A DNA stretch of 16,472 nt from an uncultured Prevotella sp. (GTDB taxonomy: Bacteria; Bacteroidota; Bacteroidia; Bacteroidales; Bacteroidaceae), in contig CALFIY010000092.1 of the NCBI GenBank assembly GCA_937877595.1, positions 1 to 16,472 of the forward strand. The letters run 5' to 3'. This document shows, in pieces, positions 1 through 6,431 of the stretch; positions within the stretch are counted from its first letter, which is position 1; each line of letters opens with the position of its first letter. The notes beneath the pieces were generated by a model, which had not been told where the DNA came from, did not search any database, and worked only from the letters and a program-made list of their open reading frames with translations. Both the position numbers and the translations under genes were made by a program.

Positions 1-2
1 TC

Positions 3-77
3 CAAGACCCAGACGGCTTGCCGATAAAAATGTATGAACACCAAATTCCGATTTATTGTTCTTTTGTTAATTTATAA
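3..77 (+). CDS. C-terminal end of a possible VOC/glyoxalase-like protein (partial)
   Basis: A + strand frame enters from the left edge and stays open for 24 codons before a TAA at 75-77. Its residues include the run DPDGLPIKMYEH, which resembles the closing strand of vicinal-oxygen-chelate (glyoxalase/bleomycin-resistance) proteins, where DPDGN followed by hydrophobic residues and a metal-binding Glu is typical. The Glu in MYEH would be that ligand. The first visible base of the frame is position 3; the gene start lies outside the window. Its last 25 bp overlap the tail of the convergent small membrane-protein gene. With only 24 residues the family call is an inference from one short motif, and the frame could be open by chance. 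Confidence 0.38.
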   Translation, partial: QDPDGLPIKMYEHQIPIYCSFVNL

Positions 78-256
78 ACAGCCAATGTGGGTAGGATGAC
101 CAATAGCAGCAACGAAACCTCCACCAATGCGTAGGAGCCAAAGTAGTCAACCAATGTCTGGAATTTCAAGACTCCATCCACGAGGAAAACCATAAGGGCA
201 AACCAGCAGATGAAAAAGATAGTTGCGTACTTGATTTTACGTTTCTTGATTTTCAT
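53..256 (-). CDS. Small two-helix membrane protein of unknown function
   Basis: The product is 67 residues. A very basic N-terminus (MKIKKRKIK) precedes a hydrophobic helix at about residues 11-31, and a second hydrophobic helix at about 43-62 is followed by a short polar tail. The positive-inside rule would put the N-terminus in the cytoplasm. I do not recognise the family. The gene is transcribed in the same direction as ppdK, downstream of the truncated YjbR-like remnant, and its tail overlaps by 25 bp the end of the convergent partial frame at 3-77. No convincing promoter was found just upstream. It could be a real small gene or a fragment of a larger membrane protein; the charge and hydrophobicity pattern favours a real product. 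Confidence 0.55.
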   Translation of the reverse strand: MKIKKRKIKYATIFFICWFALMVFLVDGVLKFQTLVDYFGSYALVEVSLLLLVILPTLAVYKLTKEQ

Positions 257-271
257 TTTACCACGTCTATA

Positions 272-469
272 TCAATCTAATACAGACAAATACTTTGAGC
301 GAATAGCCTTTGGAAGTTTTGATGCAATGAGTTGGTATGACTCTTTTATCGCCCCCTTTACTATTGCCTCGTCCATTTCTTCGTAATAAACATCGCTCCA
401 GTGCGTCTTGTTCCAATGACAGGCAGGTGTCACGGCAGAAAAGTAGCGAGACAAGCACCTGTTCGCCAA
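272..469 (-). pseudogene. N-terminally truncated MmcQ/YjbR-family remnant
   Basis: The frame encodes about 65 residues that match the C-terminal half of MmcQ/YjbR (CyaY-like fold) proteins. It contains the typical SAVTPACHWNKTHWSDVY segment followed by a helix ending in ASKLPKAIRSKY. Family members are normally about 115-120 residues, so roughly the first half is missing. The only start available is a TTG at 469, and six codons upstream of it is an in-frame TGA. The missing half cannot lie further upstream, because ppdK ends at 511. The TTG also sits in the loop of the hairpin at 447-481, a poor place for initiation. I read this as a decayed gene left after a deletion; a functional short protein is possible but less likely. 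Confidence 0.6.
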
Positions 470-481
470 GTACTTGTCTCG
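447..481 (-). terminator. Hairpin downstream of ppdK, probable terminator
   Basis: Two 12-nt arms (447-458 and 470-481) pair fully in the - strand RNA with one G-U wobble around an 11-nt loop. The + strand RNA would have an A-C mismatch at that position, so the structure favours the - strand. It starts 30 nt after the ppdK stop. The following sequence has only a four-T run (CTACTTTTCTG), so termination may be inefficient. Confidence 0.5.
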
Positions 482-510
482 TATTCAACTAATTATCAGC
501 ATTCTGCGAT

Positions 511-3231
511 TTATTCCTCAACTGCTGCCTGGGCGGCGGCAAGGCGTGCGATTGGCACGCGGAACGGTGAGCAAGAAGCGTAGTTCATGCCAACCTTTGC
601 GCAGAACTTGACAGATGAAGGCTCACCACCGTGCTCACCGCAGATACCGGTGCGCAGAGTAGGACGGATAGAGCGGCCTTTCTCCACAGCCATCTTGATG
701 AGCTGTCCGACACCGTTCTGGTCGAGTACCTGGAATGGATCGACTTTGAGGATCTTCTTCTCGAGGTAAACCGGGAGGAAGGAAGCGATGTCGTCACGAG
801 AATAACCGAATGTCATCTGAGTGAGGTCGTTCGTACCGAATGAGAAGTACTCAGCCTCAGTAGCGATGCGGTCGGCTGTGAGGGCAGCACGAGGAATCTC
901 AATCATCGTACCGATCTCGAACTCGATTTCCACTCCATACTCCTTGAACACCTCCTTGGCAGTCTTCTGGATGATTTCCTTCTGCTGCTTGAACTCATAG
1001 AGGATACCGATGAGCGGCACCATGATTTCAGGCTTCGGATCCTTGCCTTCCTTCTTCAGCTCGCAAGCTGCAGAGAGGATGGCGCGGGTCTGCATGGCAG
1101 TGATTTCAGGGAATGTGATACCAAGACGGCATCCACGGTGACCAAGCATCGGGTTGTTCTCTGCCAGAGAGTCAACGCGCTTCTTGATGTCAGCCACGCT
1201 CACACCCATCTCGGCAGCCATCGTCTCCTGGCCGGCCTTGTCGTGAGGTACGAACTCGTGGAGTGGCGGATCAAGCAGACGGATGTTGACAGGACAGCCG
1301 TCCATAGCCTCGAGGATTCCCTTGAAGTCAGCCTTCTGATACGGCAGGAGCTCAGCAAGAGCAGCCTCACGTCCTTCAGGTGTGTCAGCGAGAATCATCT
1401 TACGCATGGAGATGATCTTCTTGTCGTCGAAGAACATGTGCTCCGTACGTGTCAGACCGATACCCTTGGCACCGAAGTCGCGAGCAACCTTTGCATCGTG
1501 CGGTGTGTCGGCATTGGTACGAACCTGCAGCTTGGTGTACTTGTCGCAAAGGTCCATGAGTGCCTTGAAGTCGCCAGAAAGCTCAGCAGCCTTCGTAGGC
1601 ACCTCTCCGGCGTAAACCTGACCGGTAGAACCGTTGAGTGAGATGTAGTCACCTTCTTTGTAAACCACTCCTTCGATTTCCACAGTCTTTGCCTTATAGT
1701 CCACGTTGATGGCACCTGCACCAGATACACAGCACTTACCCATACCACGTGCAACCACGGCAGCGTGAGAGGTCATACCACCACGTGCGGTGAGGATACC
1801 CTCAGCGGCAGACATACCGGCAAGGTCTTCCGGAGAAGTCTCGATACGAACCATCACCACCTTGTGGCCGTCCTTATGCCATTCCTGTGCATCATCAGCG
1901 TGGAATACAATCTGACCTGTGGCAGCACCCGGAGAAGCAGGAAGTCCCTGTGTGATAACCTTAGCCTTCTTGAGTGCCTCCTTGTCGAATACAGGGTGGA
2001 GGAGCTCGTCGAGCTTCTGCGGCTCACATCTCATGATGGCCGTCTTCTCGTCGATCATGCCCTCACGGAGCAGGTCCATGGCAATCTTCACCATTGCGGT
2101 ACCCGTACGCTTACCGTTACGGGTCTGCAGGAACCAAAGCTTGCCTTCCTGAACAGTGAACTCCATATCCTGCATGTCGCGGTAGTGCTCCTCCAGTTTT
2201 TCCTGGATGCCGTTGAGTTGCTGATAAATTTCAGGCATAGCCTCTTCCATTGAAGGATATTTTGCTACGCGTTCCTCTTCGGTTATTCCGGCACGCTCAG
2301 CCCAGCGCTGAGAGCCAATCTTGGTAATCTGCTGCGGCGTACGTATGCCGGCCACAACGTCCTCGCCCTGTGCGTTGACGAGGTATTCGCCGTTGAACAG
2401 GTTTTCACCGTTGGCAGCATCGCGGCTGAAGCAAACGCCCGTAGCCGATGTGTCGCCCATGTTGCCGAATACCATGGCCATGACGCTAACTGCCGTTCCC
2501 CACTCGTCGGGTATGCCTTCCATCTTGCGGTAAAGGATGGCGCGCTCGTTCATCCAACTGCGGAAGACGGCGCAAATGGCGCCCCAAAGTTGCTCAATAG
2601 GATCGCTTGGGAAATCTTTGCCAGTGCGCTCCTTGATAGCAGCCTTGAAGAGTTTGACGAGTTTTTTCAGTTCGTCAACCGACAGGTCCTTGTCCAGTTT
2701 TACGCCGCGCTCTTCCTTCACCTTCTCGATGATTTCCTCAAATGGGTCGATGTCGGTCTTGTTTACCGGTTTCATCTCCAGCACGACGTCGCCGTACATC
2801 TGTACAAAGCGGCGATATGAGTCGTAGACGAAGTGAGGGTTCTGTGTCTTCTTGGCCATTCCCTCAGCCACTTCGTCGTTCAGGCCAAGGTTCAGGATAG
2901 TATCCATCATGCCTGGCATGGAAGCGCGTGCACCTGAGCGAACGGAGACAAGCAGTGGATTGGCAGCGTCGCCGAACTTGCAGTTCATCAGGTTTTCAAT
3001 GTGTTTCACGGCAGCCATCACGTCGTCGTTGAGGAGTGCCATGATTTTCTCCTGGCCCACCTGATAGTATTCGTTACAACAGTCTGTAGTGATGGTAAAA
3101 CCTGGAGGAACGGGCACGCCAATGTGGTTCATCTCGGCAAGGTTTGCGCCCTTGCCACCCAGTTCCTCGCGCATTTTTGCGTTACCTTCGGCTTTTCCGT
3201 TACCGAAGAGGTAAACTCTTTTCTGGCTCAT
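511..3231 (-). CDS. ppdK: Pyruvate, phosphate dikinase
   Basis: This cytoplasmic enzyme interconverts pyruvate + ATP + Pi with PEP + AMP + PPi (EC 2.7.9.1). In glycolytic anaerobes it usually runs toward pyruvate, using PPi. The 906 residues show all family parts. The N-terminal ATP-grasp domain covers about residues 20-390 (GGKGANLAEM; SVRSGARASMPGMMDT; QGEDVVAGIRTPQ). The swivelling phosphohistidine domain contains GGMTSHAAVVARGMG with the catalytic His at residue 489. The C-terminal PEP/pyruvate TIM barrel has GLTRTEHMFF, MGHRGCRLGIT, GTMIEIPRAALTAD, FGTNDLTQMT and the general acid Cys at residue 864 in GICGEHGG. Length is slightly above the roughly 875 usual for bacterial enzymes because of small insertions. 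It is transcribed away from trpB from its own promoter about 50 nt upstream. No key residue is missing. Confidence 0.98.
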   Translation of the reverse strand: MSQKRVYLFGNGKAEGNAKMREELGGKGANLAEMNHIGVPVPPGFTITTDCCNEYYQVGQEKIMALLNDDVMAAVKHIENLMNCKFGDAANPLLVSVRSGARASMPGMMDTILNLGLNDEVAEGMAKKTQNPHFVYDSYRRFVQMYGDVVLEMKPVNKTDIDPFEEIIEKVKEERGVKLDKDLSVDELKKLVKLFKAAIKERTGKDFPSDPIEQLWGAICAVFRSWMNERAILYRKMEGIPDEWGTAVSVMAMVFGNMGDTSATGVCFSRDAANGENLFNGEYLVNAQGEDVVAGIRTPQQITKIGSQRWAERAGITEEERVAKYPSMEEAMPEIYQQLNGIQEKLEEHYRDMQDMEFTVQEGKLWFLQTRNGKRTGTAMVKIAMDLLREGMIDEKTAIMRCEPQKLDELLHPVFDKEALKKAKVITQGLPASPGAATGQIVFHADDAQEWHKDGHKVVMVRIETSPEDLAGMSAAEGILTARGGMTSHAAVVARGMGKCCVSGAGAINVDYKAKTVEIEGVVYKEGDYISLNGSTGQVYAGEVPTKAAELSGDFKALMDLCDKYTKLQVRTNADTPHDAKVARDFGAKGIGLTRTEHMFFDDKKIISMRKMILADTPEGREAALAELLPYQKADFKGILEAMDGCPVNIRLLDPPLHEFVPHDKAGQETMAAEMGVSVADIKKRVDSLAENNPMLGHRGCRLGITFPEITAMQTRAILSAACELKKEGKDPKPEIMVPLIGILYEFKQQKEIIQKTAKEVFKEYGVEIEFEIGTMIEIPRAALTADRIATEAEYFSFGTNDLTQMTFGYSRDDIASFLPVYLEKKILKVDPFQVLDQNGVGQLIKMAVEKGRSIRPTLRTGICGEHGGEPSSVKFCAKVGMNYASCSPFRVPIARLAAAQAAVEE

Positions 3232-3287
3232 AAAATTTTAGTTGTTTAGTATTAAAATATATAGATGTTGTCCTTCAGTAAGTCGCG

Positions 3288-3319
3288 CAAAGATACAATA
3301 ATCTTCACGTATGTGCAAA
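3288..3319 (-). promoter_or_regulatory. Bacteroidetes-type promoter of ppdK
   Basis: On the - strand TTTG at 3319-3316 is followed after exactly 20 nt by TATCTTTG at 3295-3288, matching the Bacteroidetes -33/-7 pattern. The predicted transcript would have a leader of about 50 nt before the ppdK ATG. Confidence 0.75.
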
Positions 3320-3333
3320 ATTTTAGGATTTTT

Positions 3334-3367
3334 TTTGTTAGAATGTGGCCAAGTTTCCATATTTTTG
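3334..3367 (+). promoter_or_regulatory. Bacteroidetes-type promoter of trpB
   Basis: TTTG at 3334-3337 is followed after 22 nt by TATTTTTG at 3360-3367, one or two bases longer than the ideal spacing. The trpB ATG lies 41 nt downstream of the -7 element. The element is back-to-back with the ppdK promoter: their -33 boxes are 14 bp apart. Confidence 0.6.
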
Positions 3368-3408
3368 CAAGCGGATATCTTTAAATCCCAAAACAATTTA
3401 TTACTATT

Positions 3409-4776
3409 ATGTCAAGACAGAAGAAATTCATCCTCGCTGAGAACGAGATTCCCACGCAGTGGTACAACATCCAGGCCGACATGCCTCACAAACCTCTGCC
3501 GCCTATTCATCCTGCCACAAAGCAGCCTCTTGGTGTCGACGACCTTGCCCACATCTTCCCGCGTGAGTGTTGCGTTCAGGAGTTGGACACGGAGCATAGT
3601 TGGATAGACATTCCCGTGGAAGTCCTCGACAAGTACAAATACTATCGCGCCACGCCGCTGGTCCGTGCTTACGCTTTGGAAGAAGCACTTGGCACTCCGG
3701 CACACATATACTTCAAGAACGAGTCGACCAATCCGCTTGGCTCTCACAAGATCAACTCTGCCATACCGCAGTGTTACTATGCCAAGACAGAGGGCACTAC
3801 CAACGTGACCACCGAGACAGGTGCTGGTCAGTGGGGCATGGCTCTGAGTTATGCTGCCAAACTCTACGGTCTCGACTGCGCTGTATACCAGGTTAAGATA
3901 ACGATGCAGCAAAAGCCCTATCGCTCCAGCGTGATGCGCACGTTTGGCGCCGTGGTCGAGGGCTCGCCTTCCATGTCGACCCGTGCAGGCAAGGATATCC
4001 TCACGCGCGACCCCAACCACAGCGGCTCGCTTGGCACCGCCATCAGCGAGGCTGTCGAGTTGGCCACAACCACTCCCGGCTGCAAGTACGTGCTTGGCTC
4101 CGTGCTCAATCACGTTTGTCTCCATCAGACTATCATCGGTCTTGAGGCTGAAAAGCAGATGGCCATGGCTGGCGAATACCCCGACGTTGTCATCGGCTGT
4201 TTTGGCGGCGGTTCCAACTTCGGCGGCATTGCCTTCCCGTTCATGCGTCACAATCTGAATGGCGGCAAGAATACTGAGTTCATTGCTGCCGAACCCGACA
4301 GTTGTCCAAAACTTACTCGCGGCCAGTTCCGCTATGATTTCGGCGACGAGGCAGGTTACACGCCACTGCTTCCGATGTTCACACTGGGCCATAATTTCCG
4401 CCCGTCAAACATCCACGCCGGTGGACTGCGCTATCACGGCGCCGGAATGATAGTGTCGCAACTCATAAAAGACGGATTGATGCACGGCATTGACATTCCG
4501 CAGTTGGAAACCTTCGAGGCAGGCATGCTCTTTGCTCGCACCGAGGGCATCATCCCTGCTCCGGAGAGTTGCCACGCCATTGCAGCCACCATCCGCGAGG
4601 CAGAGAAGTGCAAGGCAACAGGCGAGGAGAAGGTCATCCTCTTCAATCTTTCCGGCCACGGACTTATCGACATGCCGTCGTACGAGGCATTTATCAAGGG
4701 CGACTTGCAGAACTATACCGTCACCGACGAGATGATATCCGAAAATCTCAGCGCTCTCGACAAGACCACGATCTGA
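3409..4776 (+). CDS. trpB: Tryptophan synthase beta-like enzyme, TrpB2 type
   Basis: This PLP enzyme condenses indole with L-serine to give tryptophan (EC 4.2.1.20/4.2.1.122). The 455 residues have the fold-type II hallmarks. NPLGSHKINSA carries the PLP-binding Lys at residue 114. TETGAGQWG at 136-143 holds the catalytic Glu region, and GCFGGGSNFGG with residues 266-270 forms the PLP-phosphate loop. The length, the N-terminal extension and the SHKINSA form instead of the HKxNN form of TrpB1 point to the TrpB2 class, which often lacks a tight TrpA partner and may salvage free indole. No trpA or other trp gene is next to it, consistent with that role. The ATG at 3409 is the only well-placed start after the promoter. 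A strong terminator follows 32 nt after the stop, so the gene is probably monocistronic. Confidence 0.94.
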   Translation: MSRQKKFILAENEIPTQWYNIQADMPHKPLPPIHPATKQPLGVDDLAHIFPRECCVQELDTEHSWIDIPVEVLDKYKYYRATPLVRAYALEEALGTPAHIYFKNESTNPLGSHKINSAIPQCYYAKTEGTTNVTTETGAGQWGMALSYAAKLYGLDCAVYQVKITMQQKPYRSSVMRTFGAVVEGSPSMSTRAGKDILTRDPNHSGSLGTAISEAVELATTTPGCKYVLGSVLNHVCLHQTIIGLEAEKQMAMAGEYPDVVIGCFGGGSNFGGIAFPFMRHNLNGGKNTEFIAAEPDSCPKLTRGQFRYDFGDEAGYTPLLPMFTLGHNFRPSNIHAGGLRYHGAGMIVSQLIKDGLMHGIDIPQLETFEAGMLFARTEGIIPAPESCHAIAATIREAEKCKATGEEKVILFNLSGHGLIDMPSYEAFIKGDLQNYTVTDEMISENLSALDKTTI

Positions 4777-4807
4777 TGCGTTAATACGTCATTCAGAATA
4801 ATTTTGT

Positions 4808-4841
4808 CAGCACTGGTTGTAAACCAGTGCTGTTTTTTTTT
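4808..4841 (+). terminator. Rho-independent terminator of trpB
   Basis: A perfect 11-bp stem (4808-4818 with 4822-4832) closes a three-base loop GTA and is followed directly by nine T residues (4833-4841). This is a textbook intrinsic terminator. Confidence 0.95.
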
Positions 4842-4963
4842 CCGTAAAAGCAGTGTTAATTTTTGCCAGCGCTGTTTTTATTTTTGCCAGCGCTGTTTTT
4901 ATTTTTGAAAATACAGTTTTTATTTTCGTAACTGCTGTTTTGATTTTCCCCAGCACCGAAAAA
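4817..4963 (+). repeat. 21-bp tandem array resembling the trpB terminator 3' arm
   Basis: Two identical adjacent 21-bp units lie at 4859-4879 and 4880-4900. Each is ATTTTTG, then CCAGCGCTG, then five T. Diverged units in the same register follow at 4901-4921, 4922-4942 and, partially, 4943-4963, and a weak one precedes at 4838-4858. In the same register, 4817-4837 (the terminator loop, 3' arm and first T residues) matches the unit at 15 of 21 positions. The array therefore looks like stepwise duplication of the terminator's descending arm plus T tract. Because 21 is a multiple of three, it also creates an open frame with a heptapeptide repeat, which I do not regard as coding. Confidence 0.8.
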
Positions 4964-4999
4964 TCCTCGTTTGTCGTGCATTTTGTCGGAAAAAATGAC

Positions 5000-5007
5000 T
5001 ACCTTTG
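5000..5007 (+). promoter_or_regulatory. -7 element of the dcuB-rlmD-porin operon
   Basis: TACCTTTG followed by C is the ideal Bacteroidetes -7 element. A TTTG is present upstream at 4970-4973, but the 26-nt gap is too long, and the TTTTG at 4981-4985 is too close. The -33 box is therefore weak, which may mean an activator is needed. An AAAGGAAG stretch at 5063-5070, 8 nt before the dcuB ATG, resembles a Shine-Dalgarno site, which is unusual in this phylum. Confidence 0.6.
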
Positions 5008-5078
5008 CAGCCGATGCGCGGATGACACAGACGTGAAAAACTTATCAACTATATAATCAACTAAAGGAAGACACAACA

Positions 5079-6413
5079 ATGATTACTTTTTCTGCAATTC
5101 TGCAACTGGCCATAGTGCTGGGTGCGTTATGGGTGGGCTCGCGCTACGGCTCGCTCGCCCTGGGAGCAATTTCGGGTATCGGACTGGCTCTGCTCGTTTT
5201 CGGTTTCGGCCTCCGTCCAGGCACACCGCCCACTGACGTTATCTACATCATTATTGCCGCCGTTACGTGCGCTGGCATCATGCAGGCATCGGGCGGTATG
5301 GACTGGCTGATACAGATAGCAGAAAAACTGCTGCGCAAGCACCCCGACTGGATAACGTTTCTGGCACCGCTCTGTACGTTTTTCCTTACCGTGCTGGTCG
5401 GTACGGGCCATGTGGTATATACGCTGATGCCCATCATCTGCGATATTGCCATCAAGAAAGGCATACGCCCGGAGCGCCCGTGCGGCGTGGCGTCGATAGC
5501 CTCTCAGGTGGGCATCACCTGTTCGCCAATAGCCGCCGCTGTGGTAGCCTTTGTCACCATCTCCAATGCCAATGGTTTCGACGTCACTATACCCCGTGTG
5601 CTCATGGTGTCAATACCGGCCTGCCTGTGTGGTTTGATGGCCGCTGCCGCAGCCAGTTATCACCGCGGACTTGACCTTGACAAAGACCCTGTGTTTCAGG
5701 CAAAACTGAACGACCCCGAGCAGTACAGTTACATCTACGGCAATTCTGCCACAACGCTCGACAAGGAGATACCGCAGTCGGCAAAGAATGCCGTCTTCGT
5801 CTTTCTGGCAGCGCTGGCAGTGATAGTGATGTTTGCCATATTCCCAGACCTGCTGCCCGTATGGGACGGCAAGGCTCTGAAGATGAACATCGTGATACAG
5901 ATAGTGATGATAAGTGCTGCGGCGCTAATGATACTTTTCTGCAAGGCAGAACCCAAGAAGGCTGTGGCCGGTCCTGTCTGGCAGAGCGGTATGGTGGCCG
6001 TTGTTGCCATTTATGGCATTGCTTGGATGGCCGATACCTACTTCTCCAACTACATGACAGAAATCCAGATGATGCTCGAAGACATCGTAAAGGAGTATCC
6101 GTGGTCGATAGCACTGGTTTTCTTCCTCGTTTCGGTGCTTATCAATTCGCAGGGAGCCGTTGTGGTGGCCATGCTGCCGCTTGCCTATCAACTCGGCATT
6201 GCCGGGCCGGTGCTGCTGGGCGTTCTGCCAAGTGTCTATGGCTATTTCTTCATCCCCAACTATCCATCCGACATCGCCACCGTCAATTTCGACCGGTCCG
6301 GCACCACTGTTATTGGCAAGTATCTGCTTAACCACTCGTTTATGATGCCAGGACTCATCTGTGTCACGGTGTCTACGCTGGTGGCATATGCCATAACATC
6401 GCTGATATATTAA
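5079..6413 (+). CDS. dcuB: Anaerobic C4-dicarboxylate transporter, DcuB type
   Basis: This inner-membrane carrier (Dcu family, TC 2.A.13) exchanges fumarate, malate or aspartate for succinate during anaerobic fumarate respiration. The 444-residue protein is hydrophobic, with about ten to twelve membrane segments. It carries DcuB-like motifs: GTGHVVYT at 108-115, IRPERP ending at 134, a central DLDKD, and near the C-terminus NYPSD (394 onward) with FDRSGTT at 404-410. The GTGHVVYT and IRPERP forms fit E. coli DcuB better than DcuA as I recall those sequences. The start follows an SD-like AAAGGAAG. rlmD begins 18 nt after the stop, so the genes are probably cotranscribed. Next to ppdK, which controls the PEP pool feeding oxaloacetate and fumarate, it suggests a succinate-producing metabolism. 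Substrate preference cannot be read from sequence. Confidence 0.93.
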   Translation: MITFSAILQLAIVLGALWVGSRYGSLALGAISGIGLALLVFGFGLRPGTPPTDVIYIIIAAVTCAGIMQASGGMDWLIQIAEKLLRKHPDWITFLAPLCTFFLTVLVGTGHVVYTLMPIICDIAIKKGIRPERPCGVASIASQVGITCSPIAAAVVAFVTISNANGFDVTIPRVLMVSIPACLCGLMAAAAASYHRGLDLDKDPVFQAKLNDPEQYSYIYGNSATTLDKEIPQSAKNAVFVFLAALAVIVMFAIFPDLLPVWDGKALKMNIVIQIVMISAAALMILFCKAEPKKAVAGPVWQSGMVAVVAIYGIAWMADTYFSNYMTEIQMMLEDIVKEYPWSIALVFFLVSVLINSQGAVVVAMLPLAYQLGIAGPVLLGVLPSVYGYFFIPNYPSDIATVNFDRSGTTVIGKYLLNHSFMMPGLICVTVSTLVAYAITSLIY

Positions 6414-6431
6414 GCAATACAATCCCCACTG

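Larger units (their letters stand above)
4777..5078. other. Intergenic region trpB-dcuB (302 bp)
   Basis: This is the only gene-free stretch of about 300 bases. In order it holds the trpB terminator, the AT-rich 21-bp tandem array, a short inverted repeat (GAAAATA at 4907-4913 with TATTTTC at 4921-4927), the dcuB -7 element at 5000-5007 and a leader of about 65 nt. I see no riboswitch fold and no tRNA. Confidence 0.7.

Noticed and set aside
3412..4392. Long antisense open frame (326 codons) opposite trpB
   Set aside because: It mirrors the codon pattern of trpB, shows no recognisable domain, and its composition is the usual by-product of a GC-rich gene on the other strand.
4859..4942. The 21-bp repeats as a CRISPR array or as tandem promoters
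   Set aside because: There are no unique spacers between units. Although TATTTTTG recurs, the TTTG-to-TA spacing within the array is about 13 nt, too short for a Bacteroidetes promoter.
4853..5056. 67-codon frame with a heptapeptide repeat (FIFASAV-like)
   Set aside because: The frame exists because the 21-bp array has a period divisible by three. It starts with GTG just after a strong terminator and runs over the dcuB -7 element.
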